64,000 bases of DNA from Trichomonas vaginalis G3 (GCF_026262505.1 NC_067203.1:26455411-26519410); one strand, 5' to 3'; positions 19,252-29,413 are shown, numbered from the stretch's first letter. Notes: generated from the sequence alone by a model not told the origin. Made by a program: numbers and translations.

Positions 19252-19692
19252 TCAGTAAGGAAACGCAGGAGTTTTACGATTTATTTGAGGAGTAGGTTCT
19301 GGTTTAAATGTTGGAGTCGGTTTAGGAGTTGACTTTTGAACAGGAGTTTGTACTTCCATAGGTTCAGGAGTCATTGAAGGTTTTGCTTGTGAAGGTGTTG
19401 GAGTTTGTTTAACTTCAGCTACTTCAGTATTATTTACAACATTTGCTTTGTTTCTTTTCAACATCATAACTGCTCCCGCTGTAGCTAGCAAACCTAGTGG
19501 GAGACCATATTTTATATAAGGACTTGACCAAATGCTATTTTTGACAGGAGCTGGTGGAACACCTAACCTTGGTGAGACTGCTCTTTGCCATTGTGCGGCT
19601 CGTAAGAAATATTCAATAGGTGCTCCATAATCGTTTGGTAAAGTTTGTTTCATAGATGGTGAAGGTTCACGAGAGCTTGATGAAGAACTCAT
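19252..19692 (-). CDS. Membrane-anchored Pro/Thr-rich virion-like protein, element A
   Basis: A 146-codon frame that looks whole. A serine-rich start ('MSSSSSSREPSPSMKQ') is followed by a conserved 'IEYFLRAAQWQRAVSPRLGV', one transmembrane span 'YGLPLGLLATAGAVMMLKR', and a tail of PTP repeats ending 'INRKTPAFPY'. The counterpart in B is 54777. It is the next gene after the capsid gene, in the same direction. The layout suggests a minor virion membrane or spike-associated protein. No family name is recognised. Confidence 0.65.
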   Translation of the reverse strand: MSSSSSSREPSPSMKQTLPNDYGAPIEYFLRAAQWQRAVSPRLGVPPAPVKNSIWSSPYIKYGLPLGLLATAGAVMMLKRNKANVVNNTEVAEVKQTPTPSQAKPSMTPEPMEVQTPVQKSTPKPTPTFKPEPTPQINRKTPAFPY

Positions 19693-19722
19693 TTATAAGC
19701 TTTAAAAATAAACGTTCATCCT

Positions 19723-21296
19723 TTATTCCTCACCGTCGTCCGTAGCTAAGTTATAGTCATCTAATCTTATTATTGGGATGCCATTAGCACGCACCTGAAT
19801 GGCAAAGCAACAATCCCTCATAAATCCAATAAGTGGCTTTGGTACGTTTTCAGTTGCTAGTTCAATAGGTCCTTTAACAGACAATTTGTATGTTATTGGA
19901 GCAGTAGATGTTTGACCTTGCTGGAAGCAAAAGTCCACTTCTGTTGGAAAACCACATAAGAAATGTGTGTTGTCATAGCTATCCCATTTATGTTCCACAC
20001 TACCATCATCCACCAATGACCTCATAACATCTTCATTAAATCCTATCATATCATTGTTTGTATTGCAGGCGTTCGCAACCATTTCATAAAATACAGGTCC
20101 ATATGATTTTTCAGGTTCTGCAGGCATATTTCCATAAGCTCCCATGGAAAGCTGAAGATATTTAAACTTAGGGTTCTCAAAATTAACATAATAGTTGTCT
20201 TTCTTTCTAAATAGTGCCCAAATACTTTTAACATTAATAGGCGTATAAGCTGCTGTAAATGTTGCACTTGAACTATCTGTATTCTTTGAGAATGAACCGT
20301 CCATAGGAATCCAATCCATAACTTTAACAGGAAAACATAAAACCTCGTTTGTATAATGTTCTACAAGTTCTGTATAAATGTTAGGGTCTAAAGAGAATGA
20401 CTTTGGATGAATGAAACATTCATTAAAATCCATCTTTGTTCGAAATAGTTGCTGGTTACAGTTGTAATAGTAACTGTTCCACTAGCTTCTACTGCCTTCG
20501 TTATCATAGTGAATGGTTCATTCCATGGAACAAATTTATTTGTCGGTGGATTTGAATCTGAAGCAAATGCAACTTTAAGAGTTGGATTGAAAACAATGAT
20601 ATCATTTACAGATATAGATGTGCATTGTAAGGCGTCGCTACTGAACTTTACTTTAAGCTGAATGTTTCCTGCAAAAGCTGGAATAAATCGAATAGCTTCT
20701 AATGGAAGGAATCTTCTAACAGGAATTCTTAAACGAAGCTTAAAATCAAATGATTTTCCTGCTGTAATTGGACCACTAACAATTTGTCCTGTTCTGCATG
20801 TTCCCGAATGACTCCATACATCTTCATGTCGAGTCTTTGAGAAAACATCTACTTTCTTTATTTGTTCGGTAGTTTGTGAGTTTGAAGTTATATATGCTTC
20901 TTCTCTTGCGTTGTCTTGAGAATATACGATACGACCATTTGCAAGGATTTGATATCCAGCAACTGCATAGAAAGCGTCATCGAAACCAATCCAAAATCCT
21001 GGTGGGTTTGTTTTATTGGAACCTGAACCAATTTCTTTATCTACAATAAATTGACCTTCCATTTTATACGTAATGAATGTATTGTAAAGGTCCAACATAT
21101 TTTCACCAGGAGGTGAGAGATTGAATGTTACCCATGTGTTATCTTTAGCAGTTCCAGGTTGTGATGGAATCTTTGCGTCAGAATATTTTCTATTAGTGTC
21201 ACCAATTTGAACTGCATTGTCTATGATATCGAAATATGAGCGAATCTGATGAATATGCTCTGCTGGAGTAAATTCGTTTAGCTGTTCGTTCTGCAT
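19723..21296 (-). pseudogene. Major capsid protein of element A (nearly whole)
   Basis: About 525 codons with about one break. Recognisable parts: 'FWIGFDDAFYAVAGYQILAN', 'FKLRLRIPVRRFLPLEAIRF' with 'IPAFAGNIQLKVKF', and a second half with 'YYVNFENPKFKYLQLSMGAY' and 'DDGSVEHKWDSYDNTHFLCG'. These fit a double-jelly-roll hexon protein as in other Polintons. Homologues are at 53172 (B, more broken) and 7898 (C, distant). A TTTTTATCTGAAG box on the minus strand lies just upstream of the ATG at 21296. Confidence 0.8.
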
Positions 21297-21323
21297 GTAT
21301 TTACTTCAGATAAAAATATCTAT

Positions 21324-21746
21324 TTACTTCATTATTCTCACTCTTCTTCTTGGCATTCGTGGTGGAAGTTGTTTCTTGACATTTTCAATGAACTGTACAT
21401 TCTTTTTGTCTCAACTTCTTTCACTGGTGGGTCAGGGTTCTTTGACTCGGTTTGTTTTTCAATGAAATTCACGAACTTTGCAATAAGCTCTTGGTTCGTT
21501 ATTGAAAGTACATCTGGCTTCTTTTCTTCTGGTTCTATTGGTGCTCAGTTTGAACAGAAGGTTTTATATGGGCTTCGCCCTGCCATGCACCTTAATGTTG
21601 TCGCTTTCTGCATTCGCTAATGGAACCTTTCTTTTTCTTACGTATATTTTACCATCTTTACTCTGACTTACGTAATAGAAAGGATGTTGTATTCCTCTTG
21701 CGTCATTTAATATAATAGACTCTCGCTCTGATTTTGACAAGCTCAT
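21324..21746 (-). pseudogene. Basic small protein with KDG motif, element A
   Basis: About 140 codons, broken about twice. N-terminal 'RGIQHPFYYVSQSKDGKIYV' with 'RKRKVPLANAES' is followed by a helical part and a basic end 'PPRMPRRRVRIMK' as read in the better copy in B (52717). It lies just upstream of the capsid gene in the same direction and is divergent from 21793. The basic tail suggests DNA or capsid binding. The region contains one double-hairpin module (21570). Confidence 0.5.
21570..21592. repeat. Double-hairpin module (A copy)
   Basis: GGGCTTCGCCC followed by TGCCATGCACC, a GC-rich pair of small hairpins inside the gene at 21324. It is also present in B at 52871, so it predates the split of A and B. 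Confidence 0.65.
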
Positions 21747-21792
21747 TTTACATCGGTTAAAGTTTTTAATTTTGTTTTTTATCTGCAGTCAA

Positions 21793-22053
21793 ATGACTCA
21801 GACAAGCCCTACGGACAAGACCCAAGGGGTCATAGATGTTGAAGCATTGAAGAAAGAAATTCGTGAGCAAATTTTATCCGAACTGAAGGAACAAAAACAA
21901 GAACAAAAGCCAGAGAGACCAAAGAGAAAACTTAGTGAAAAACAACTTGCTGCATTAGCTGCTGGAAGACAAAAGAACCCACGTTTGCTGGCGAAGAAAG
22001 CTAGAGAAGAAGCTGAAGCAAAAGCTAAAGAAGCTGAAGCAAAGAAAGAGTAA
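21793..22053 (+). CDS. Lysine/alanine-rich coiled-coil protein, element A
   Basis: An 86-codon frame that looks whole. 'DVEALKKEIREQILSELKEQ' forms a coiled coil, then 'RPKRKLSEKQLAALAAGRQK' and an alanine/lysine/glutamate tail. The counterpart in B is at 52411. The basic middle with RPKRK could bind nucleic acid. It is divergent from the gene at 21746, and the shared gap carries a TTTTATCTGCAG box. Function unknown. Confidence 0.6.
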   Translation: MTQTSPTDKTQGVIDVEALKKEIREQILSELKEQKQEQKPERPKRKLSEKQLAALAAGRQKNPRLLAKKAREEAEAKAKEAEAKKE

Positions 22054-22077
22054 ATGGTTTATTTTTATCCGAACTAA

Positions 22078-22935
22078 ATGTATAGACAAATACCTTTATC
22101 TGTTGCGTTCAGTAGTGAAAACCCTGACGTCAAAATAAAGGGGAACAGAGTAACGTTTAAGTTTCCAACAGACTGGATTGTGAACATAAATGAAGAGAAG
22201 TACATTGGCATAACATCTATGTATATAACACGTGCTTTCAGAAAGGTTGACTTTATACTTCAAGTCGAGATAGAAAATGACGAACAGTCTTTAAGCGCCC
22301 AAAACATTCACATATACAAATACTTTAAAGACGATACAACATTGTTGCAATGTATGATTTCATTTAATGAAATGTTCGAGAAAAAGTTTAACATTGAAGT
22401 ACAAACTTTACAGCCTTTACGTGAGTTTCTTGCACAAACTGAAAGAAGAAGGTAGTCAGCCACAACTTATAGACTTTCATTATGAATTTAATGAAAATGA
22501 AGATGGAACTCATGACTGTCAGTTTGTTGTATTCTCACCATTCAATGAAGTAGCTAAAGAGAAAGAAAATCCATTACGTATAAGATTTCAAATCTCTGAA
22601 CCAAGTGATGATTTCAAGAATGTTTTCAATTATGATGCAATGCTTCCGAGGAAAAATGAATTTTCAAAGATTTAACACCTGGCATTTGGGATAGAAAGCA
22701 AGCTATATTATATTCAAACTTAAGTAAGGGAGTTGAAAATGAGTTCATTGGTCATACAAGAACTACACCACTGCCAAATCCTAAATACTATAAATTAACT
22801 GGCTTCAATCGTGAGTTTTGGATAGACATGTTCTCCACTCATGACCATAACTGCCCAGTGTTCTTACCTCCAGACCATAAGGACTGTCTCTACATTGAAG
22901 CACAACTCTTAAACTCTACCATCGCAGTATTGTAA
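22078..22935 (+). pseudogene. Penton-like minor capsid protein 1, element A
   Basis: About 285 codons, with about two breaks. It starts 'MYRQIPLSVAFSSENPDVKI' with 'FPTDWIVNINEEKYIGITSM', a pattern shared with the penton-like protein at 58293 ('YPRHWVEYVGGEKAIEIRQV'). The middle reads 'FHYEFNENEDGTHDCQFVVF', and the end 'CPVFLPPDHKDCLYIEAQLL'. It is one of three related proteins per A/B element. It lies between the capsid cluster and the polymerase. The ATG follows a TTTTTATCCGAAC box. Confidence 0.6.
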
Positions 22936-22945
22936 ATGACCACAT

Positions 22946-22970
22946 GGGCTTCGCCCTTGCCGCTAGCGGC
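22946..22970. repeat. Double-hairpin module (A only)
   Basis: GGGCTTCGCCC, a two-base spacer, then GCCGCTAGCGGC, between the penton-like gene and the polymerase. The same interval in B (around 50,870-50,900) lacks it, although the flanking TTTTTGTCAGCAATGAG sequence is shared. This presence/absence suggests a mobile or recently arisen module. Confidence 0.75.
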
Positions 22971-23016
22971 TTATTTTTATCATGAATGGTCTCATTGCTG
23001 ACAAAAATAAATGACC

Positions 23017-26000
23017 TCAGAACTTCAACTTACGAATAAAGCTTGTTTTAGTCGTTATTGAGAAGTTAAACTTTTCAGCAAAGCAAGGACTAGAAGACTT
23101 ACATAAGTCAAATCCAATCTCTTGACCGTCATAAAGTGCTTTATATAACTTCATAACACTGAACTCAGAGTCTTTGTCAAATTTTCCTTGCGGAACCATT
23201 AAACCTTTATCTTCATCATAGAAACACTGAACAGAGTCAGGAAACATTTCATTAGCGGTTAAAGCAATAACATCTTGCTTCACGCCTTTCATTCTGCAGT
23301 GAAATGCAACTTCATTTAAATCATTCGTGAGTAAGTCTATGTAAGTCTTCTTTCCACAAAATATTGACTTGTATGCTAAACTTTGTTTATCTTTTGTGAT
23401 TTCTGCAAAGTCGAACTATGAAATTGACCAAGGTTTTTACCAATGAGAACTCTTCCATAACGTTTCTCAAACTCTTCAGCTAAACGAGGGATATCTTCAG
23501 TGTAGAGATGCATACTGTCCGTATCGCTATAAAAGATGTCCATTCCTAAGTCCTCAGCAGTACAGAATACTTCACACATTATTCTCTTCGACATAGACAG
23601 AATGTTAACACCAAGTGGACAGAAGTTAAAGTGTCTGCAAATGCTTTTCGTTAGCTTGAAAATAGTTTTATCTGAACCATCCAAACCTTCGAACTTCACT
23701 ATATGGTTGTAGTTTCTGATGGCATATCTTATAGCATCTTTGTCATTTACTATGGTTATTTTTGACTCAATAGGAGATAGAATAGTTTTGCCATAAATAC
23801 TGTTCAGAATGAGCTTTATATTTTCTTGCAAAGGATTTCCTTCTTTCTTATACTTTAACCTTAACTCAAACAACTTCTTTACTTCATCTCTTATTCTAAT
23901 ATCTCTGTTTCCATCGTAATAGTATCCTTGCAACACTTCACATTTGACACCTTGATATTTTATGAGGTCTTGTAATGTTATATGGTCAACATACATTAAA
24001 CAGCAAGTGTTTGAACTTCTGGGAACGTTAAGTTCTGGATTTAGTTCAGGGTCACAAACTATTAAAGGAAAGTGTCTATGTATTCCAATCTCTGTTATCT
24101 TAATGAGAACAAAGAAGCCAGACATAAACTTTTCACCAATGGGTTCCTTTTGGTCGTCATCGAATAAATGTCTCATGAGATACTCTGTGCTTAACATTTC
24201 TTTCTTCATAACCTTTGGAATACCTTCTAAAGTATAAAGTCTTGCTATAGCTGATGGATATAATGAAACAGCGTCGAAGTCAGCAATGAGTTTCTTTTCG
24301 CTCTTTTGTTTCATGTTATCTGACAGCATACATCTTCCACCTTGAATACAGCGTGAAATAAATTCTCTTGGTTTATTTGAGAGGTCATATAAATTTCCAT
24401 TCGGGAAGTACACTCTGTTCTCAAACAATTTGTTAGCAATAGAACAAATACTAACGTAGTCATACGTTTAAATCAAATTCTTTCAATATGTCATTGCGGA
24501 ACTTAACAAAACCTTCTCTTAAAATTCTTACATCTTGTTTGCAATAAATGTGCTATATTTTTCTAAGTCGAAGTGGTTCTCATCTATTCTGCAACCTTTG
24601 ATGGAATCTATGTTTTTCATGAATGTATCGCATCCTGGATAAACTTACATGCTTCAGAAATGACACCAGTTCTGTTGTCATTTGCTAACAAAACACTGCT
24701 GTAGTAGTTATATGGAAATACTTCTTTCGGTCCTGTTTGTAAGTTAAACATAGCAGGAAATAGTTTAAGCTTCTTATTTATAACACTGTAAGAGTCTTTT
24801 ATAATAATTGCCCTTCCTTTATATAAGCCAGTTATTTGCATTGTTCGTGAACCTTTAATGATGGGAGTTCCTTTCACTTCTGTCATGTGTCTTAAGATGA
24901 AGTTTATATCATAACTGAGGTTATGGAAATATATTAAACTCTTGTCAGGAAGTCGTTCCAAAAATTCTGTTGCACAGTTCTGACCCCAAATGCTTTCACT
25001 CACTGAACCATCTTCACTGTCGTAACATATGTTAAAAGCTTTATGAAAGCCATCGGTACTGCACTCAAAGTCAGCAAAGAAAACGTGCTCAGGAATGAAC
25101 TTGCACTTATTTTTATTTACTTCTTTTGACTCGGCTTTCTTCTTCAGTTGTACACAATACTTTGGAGCATATGTCAAATCTTTAAATGGTGCAAGGTTCT
25201 GTTTATATAAGTCAGTCGTATATGTGAAAAGTTCTCCATAAGAAATAGGTTCAAAATATTTGCACTCCCACAATGTTTTCATAACATCCCATAACGGTGT
25301 TGTTCTATCATAACGAACTACATATTTATCTTCTCTCTTTGTATAAATCTTCATCTGTTTCTCAATGTTCATTCCACCACACTCCTTCAAGATTTCTATA
25401 TAGTTGCGAATGAAATATGTTGTCATTGGTAATCTTTCATTTAGCATGTAGTGGTCTTCAACAAGAAGTAAGTCAATAGTTCGAATAGTTTACATTCTTT
25501 TGGTATGTATCTCTTTATTTCATTATGTCTTGAGTCATTGAAGTAACCAATGGTAACATTAAATGCTATACCTGTTGCGTCAGAAATTTCTTGTACTTTA
25601 CTTTGAGGAAAGTCTCTAACACGAATGACTTCTCTCATGTGGTCAATAGTTTCTTCATCTACTCCAGCCTGAATGCAAGCATAAACGAAACAATTGTCTT
25701 CTGTCATAAGTGCTGCAGTTCTTTTGTTCAGTTCATTGAAGATTTGGTAGCGTTCAAGATTTATAGGTAATGTGCAAAGATACTTCCAGAACTGACCGCT
25801 TCTCTTCTTATAAAACTTCTTTTCACCATTATCTTTCCAAAAGCTTTCTATAAGTGCTGGGTTTCCTGTTTGCTTAAGAGCTTCCAAAATGGCTTTCTGG
25901 TCATTTGTCAGTGTGCTTTCATCTCTATATGGTCTCTTTTTTGGTTTGCCTTTCTTTACATCTGACATCGTTAAGCCTTCATATTCTGTTAAATCATACA

Positions 26001-26793
26001 TCTTTATTTCGGTAAGATTCTTTATGTTTGTCAAGAAGAAGTCATAGTGCATTTCAACAATACCTGCAGCATTTGCTTCTATCTCTGATATAAAGTTCTC
26101 CTTCAAGAGCTGATGTAGTAATGTTCCAATATTATTGAGGTTTAACGTAGAACATTCATACTTTCCACCAAGTTTATAACATACCATCCATCTCTGTTGT
26201 GAGTTTATTTTAATTTTCTCTAAGAGTCTCATGAAAACCTTACCGAAATGTTTGTGTAAGTAGTCTCTGTTTGGTTCATCTAAAGCTTCGATGTTAAAGT
26301 CAATGAGTCTATTGCCTGTCTTAACATTCCTCTTCCTATTCTCTTCATCTTTCTTTAACCATCTCTCACCTTCTTTTGGTTTGTCGTCAATGGAACGAAG
26401 GACATCGTTAGCTTTGCGAACTTGTTCTATAGCACTTTTAAACATCTCTCTTCTCTGTTGTTTCAGTGTGTCGTCTCTTCTTCTTGTTTCACCAACGTTT
26501 GCATTTGTTATGTCAAACATTTCTCTTCTTACTTCATGAGGTACTGAACGTCTATGATATAAGTCAATAGCAACGTCATTTAAAGGAAATGCTCTTGCAC
26601 GGACTTCGTCCTCGCCGCGTTGCGGCTTTATGAACTCATGAATTCTATCATAACTTATTGCACCATTATAGTCTTTAATGAAGTCAGCGAGTGCTTTTTT
26701 GTTTGTTGCGTAATGCTTTGCAACATCTATATTAGCTTCTGTAAGAAGTTGTTTTATTTCCGAGTGTTCTAACTTAGACAACTTCCGATACAT
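23017..26793 (-). pseudogene. polB: Protein-primed family B DNA polymerase of element A (broken)
   Basis: A coding region of about 1,250 codons, broken in about five places. In order: a helical N-terminal domain with 'DNCFVYACIQAGVDEETIDH' and 'HYMLNERLPM' (a pre-exonuclease domain also seen in C); exonuclease motifs 'FADFECSTDGFH' and 'FHNLSYDINFIL'; polymerase motif A 'DFDAVSLYPSA', motif B 'KLILNSIYGK' and motif C 'FYSDTDSMH'. This is the Polinton/adenovirus/phi29-type replicase that starts from a terminal protein. It is divergent from the SSB-like gene by 90 bases. The copy in B is at 47076. Confidence 0.9.
26601..26626. repeat. Double-hairpin module inside polB (A copy)
   Basis: GGACTTCGTCC, two bases, GCCGCGTTGCGGC. 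It lies within the polymerase coding region in both A and B (47243-47268), where it contributes 'KPQRGEDEV' to the protein, so it is an older in-frame insertion or an intrinsic part of the gene. Confidence 0.7.
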
Positions 26794-26883
26794 CTTTAGT
26801 AGGAAATAAAAAAATATTTTTTGAAAAAATTAGATTAGATTTTTTTAAGTTATTTTTCAAAATAATTTAATATTTTTATTTTA

Positions 26884-27357
26884 ATGAAACACATGCAAGA
26901 TTGCAAGTTCTTTTCATACAATGCTCTCGCTACTGCCATCAAGAATGAGTTCAATAATGCTTCAAATGTTAATGTTATCTTTAACAAGAAGTTTGTGAAA
27001 GAATCTAAGTTTGGTCAGTATGTCAGACCATTAGCTATCGTCATTGACCGCAAACGTTATACTTCACAAGAGTTAGCAGTAGTTTTGAAACAAAAGAGTT
27101 TCTTCGTGAATGTCAAAGATACTCATTATACTGTCATAAAGAACTCTAACGTTGACTTCTTCAGTATTGCTTTAAATCTTTCCGAACAGAAAGAATATAA
27201 GAAGGGTGAAACAAATGTGAAATATTATCCTTCATCTCTGAAGACAATAACGAACAAAGATGTTATACAGAAATTCTTACCAAAGGTTGAAAAAGCTTCT
27301 ATTGACATTGACGAAGGAAGTGAAATGGTTGAAGAAATAGACCCTGAAGCTATTTAA
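26884..27357 (+). CDS. SSB-like protein with acidic tail, element A
   Basis: A 157-codon frame that looks whole and is about 97 percent alike to 46512 in B. 'CKFFSYNALATAIKNEFNNA' is followed by beta-rich segments ('RPLAIVIDRKRYTSQELAVV', 'KSFFVNVKDTHYTVIKNSNV') and an acidic end 'SEMVEEIDPEAI'. Location next to polB and the SSB-like tail suggest single-strand DNA binding during strand-displacement replication. Alternative: a terminal-protein or processivity partner. Confidence 0.5.
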   Translation: MKHMQDCKFFSYNALATAIKNEFNNASNVNVIFNKKFVKESKFGQYVRPLAIVIDRKRYTSQELAVVLKQKSFFVNVKDTHYTVIKNSNVDFFSIALNLSEQKEYKKGETNVKYYPSSLKTITNKDVIQKFLPKVEKASIDIDEGSEMVEEIDPEAI

Positions 27358-27696
27358 GCAAATTTATTTTTGAAGAACTGATGGTGTCACTGCGTCACCA
27401 TGTGTCACCAGGTTAATTAACTTCTCTTAAAAATGATGACAACATGACATTTTGACAACACAGCAGGATTAATGCAAAAATGAATGTTATCGTTAATGTT
27501 ATCGTTAATGCTTACAGTGTCGAACATAATTGACGTAGGATTCATGACTTCTTCGTAAATGAGTGTAAATATAGCACAAAAATATATTTTAGGTGAAGAG
27601 GTGAGATCTCACCCGTTTTTTCACCTCTTTTTTCACCTCATTCTCTCTTCGTTAATGTTGTCGTGACTTCATCGTTAATGTTGTCGTGACTTCATT
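27358..27696. other. Intergenic region with iteron box and gene-fragment repeat
   Basis: No gene. It contains a GGTGTCAC/GTCACC cluster (27,385-27,412), a 12-bp tandem GTTATCGTTAAT (27,486-27,512), a fragment TTGACGTAGGATTCATGACT (27,530-27,549) that also occurs near the 5' end of the gene at 29414 (about 30,276-30,295), and a full iteron box (27,592-27,638). Confidence 0.6.
27592..27638. promoter_or_regulatory. 12-bp iteron box, GGTGA type (A, cargo)
   Basis: GGTGAAGA then GGTGAGATCTCACC, then two TTTTTTCACC half-sites, all in a 12-base register. It forms an inverted pair with the box at 30461-30508, which has the same subtype. The pair brackets the KilA-N gene, the gene at 28618, the tRNA-like locus and the gene at 29414. 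Confidence 0.8.
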
Positions 27697-28510
27697 CTCC
27701 TCTTTGAAGTTATCGAAATATTCTGTTATTTTTTCCTTCAGTAATGTTAAGTCTTCTTTGAATGTAAGTATGTGCAACCTTTGATGTCATAGTGTGTTTG
27801 AGGAAGAGTATTTGACAATTTCCTTTATTTGCTCATTCGGTGTCATTGAAATCGTAAGTTTTCACGATAGAACCAGTTTCTGTCAGATTTATATATTTTA
27901 GCTAAGTCATAAAACTCTTGTTGTTTCTTCTGACTAAATGCAACATAACCATATCTTTATCTTCTTCATTTCCAACTCTTCAGTATATACATATACTTAT
28001 AAACTCTTTTCCTTTCCTTTTGGTACTGAACGCGGTATTCTTTCTGTATGCTTTTTCTTTGGATTCAATGACTTCATCTTTTGCTTGAAGTTTCTTTTCC
28101 ATCTCTCCACGTTCTGCTTTATATAGTTCATCTAACATCATGAAAATATAACAAGCATAACGGGGCCAAGCCCACATTGCTACAGCATTTACTAAAAGTC
28201 TATGAACATAATAACCTTTCAAACCAGGAGCCAAATTCTTGCGATTTTCATACGGAATCTCTTCCCTCGGTTTTCCGAGGGAAGCAATCATATGAGGAAA
28301 TTCTTCTAAAAGTTCTTTTGTCTGTTGGTTTTCAAACCAATGATATGCTTGCTTTGTAGAACGAAGAGCATTCATTATACTTTGCATTTGGTACATGTCA
28401 TCTTTGACTGAACGAATGAGACGTAACTGTTTGTTATACTGTATGTACTCGTATTCTTCATTTATAGCTTCATGGACTATAACTGTTGTTGTGTTCTCTG
28501 ATGTTGACAT
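27697..28510 (-). pseudogene. KilA-N domain protein, element A (broken)
   Basis: About 270 codons with about three breaks. The N-terminal part contains 'HWFENQQTKELLEEFPHMIA' and 'GYYVHRLLVNAVAMWAWPRY', the core of the KilA-N domain, a DNA-binding module common in phages, large DNA viruses and virophages. A coiled coil and a C-terminal helical domain follow, better seen in the copy in B (45397). The ATG at 28510 is preceded by the shared cargo leader TTTTGTATGTAAAGACAGTA. It probably binds DNA, and the targets are unknown. Confidence 0.75.
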
Positions 28511-28540
28511 TACTGTCTTTACATACAAAATAAAAAAATT
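28511..28540 (-). promoter_or_regulatory. Shared cargo-gene leader (A, KilA-N gene)
   Basis: On the minus strand ATTTTGTATGTAAAGACAGT precedes the ATG. Almost the same leader precedes 31212 in A and 43644, 44697 and 45397 in B, although the coding regions differ. It probably holds the promoter and the 5' untranslated region. Confidence 0.7.
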
Positions 28541-28617
28541 TGTTAGAAAAAAATTAGCGTTATTTTTTCTGAGATAAACACTATTTCTTCACAACATTAA
28601 ATTTTATCCTGTATGAA

Positions 28618-28992
28618 ATGACTTTTAAAAGATTATTGACTGACTTCGAATACTATCTCATTGACGCACTGACAGACCCTCAAAACTGTGTTGAAAGTTC
28701 TTTAAGCTTTAAGATTGAAGGTACGACGAATTTTGTCTTCACTTACGTATTGAAAGAATATGACCGTTATCATAACGAAGTGAATCAAACACTAATAAAA
28801 TTTGTAGATAAAAAATTGGTTAACAATGAATATTTTAAACGTGAAGACCCAAACACTGCTGGAGATGATGAAGAATACAGACAAGTTATTGAAAAAAATA
28901 ACGCAAGATTAGATGCAATAGAAAAGAAGTTTAATGAATGTCTTACAAACACGTATGAATATCTTATGCGGTGGGAAGCTAGATGGAAATAA
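28618..28992 (+). CDS. Conserved small Maverick protein, element A cargo
   Basis: A 124-codon frame that looks whole. 'FEYYLIDALTDPQNCVESSL' and 'FVFTYVLKEYDRYHNEVNQT' align with the C gene at 14487, which lies at an unrelated position. B has no copy, so it is cargo here and backbone in C. The C-terminal part is an amphipathic helix ('ARLDAIEKKFNECLTNTYEY'). The ATG follows a TTTTATCCTGTATGAA box. Function unknown. Confidence 0.6.
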   Translation: MTFKRLLTDFEYYLIDALTDPQNCVESSLSFKIEGTTNFVFTYVLKEYDRYHNEVNQTLIKFVDKKLVNNEYFKREDPNTAGDDEEYRQVIEKNNARLDAIEKKFNECLTNTYEYLMRWEARWK

Positions 28993-29033
28993 ATTTACGT
29001 CAAATATGCAATTTATAAAATCTTATGTCGACA

Positions 29034-29110
29034 GGCTACGTAGCACAGTGGTCTAAGGTGGTGTTATGGAGGGGTCAGGGTCTGTGGTTCGAACCGCGAC
29101 AGCGCCGTAT
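29034..29110 (+). tRNA. tRNA-like locus with pol III A and B boxes (degenerate)
   Basis: TAGCACAGTGG (29041-29051) matches the tRNA A box, and GGTTCGAACC (29086-29095) matches the B box at normal spacing. A T-run terminator TATTTTCTTATTTTC follows at about 29,108. A D stem (GCAC/GTG) can be drawn, but the acceptor and anticodon stems pair poorly, so no amino acid is assigned. It is present only in element A, in the cargo region. It could be a captured host tRNA decayed to a pol III transcript, or the head of a tRNA-derived SINE. Confidence 0.5.
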
Positions 29111-29171
29111 TTTCTTATTTTCTTTGTTTGTCTTGTTTGTCGTGAATAAAAAGCGTCATAAAAGTGCTCTA

Positions 29172-29236
29172 TCTTCCACGGGAATAAATAAAAAATTTAC
29201 CTTATTTCTTCTTTATTTCTTTGTTCCCGTGGAAGA
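29172..29236. repeat. 13-bp inverted repeat with 39-base loop
   Basis: TCTTCCACGGGAA at 29172-29184 and its exact complement TTCCCGTGGAAGA at 29224-29236, with an A/T-rich loop. A further half TCTCGTGGAAGC lies at 29,311. It follows the tRNA-like locus and is missing from B. It may be an RNA hairpin, terminator or binding site. Confidence 0.8.
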
Positions 29237-29347
29237 AGGGTTTTGCTGTTTTTTCTCAGCCGAAATCAATGATTTTTTCATTTTTGGAATCCTTAGCGAA
29301 TGAGGAATCTTTTCTCTCGTGGAAGCTTTGACCAAAAATATATTTTA

Positions 29348-29405
29348 GGGTAGATGGTTAGATCTAACCCGATATCTAACCCGATATCTAACCTCATTTC
29401 TACCC
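29348..29405. promoter_or_regulatory. 12-bp iteron box, GGTTA type (A, cargo)
   Basis: GGGTAGAT, then the palindrome GGTTAGATCTAACC, then half-sites CTAACC, CTAACC and CTACCC at exactly 12-base steps. It is the inverted match of the box at 31293-31339. The pair brackets the genes at 29414 and 30550. Confidence 0.85.
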
Positions 29406-29413
29406 CAGTTATT

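Noticed and set aside
27385-27412. GGTGTCACTGCGTCACCATGTGTCACC cluster taken as an eleventh iteron box
   Set aside because: The spacing is about 9-10 bases instead of 12 and there is no AGATCT centre, so it was left out of the set.
29025-29303. 92-codon frame starting STGYVAQWSKVVLWRG
   Set aside because: This is the conceptual translation of the tRNA-like locus and following T-rich DNA, not a protein gene.
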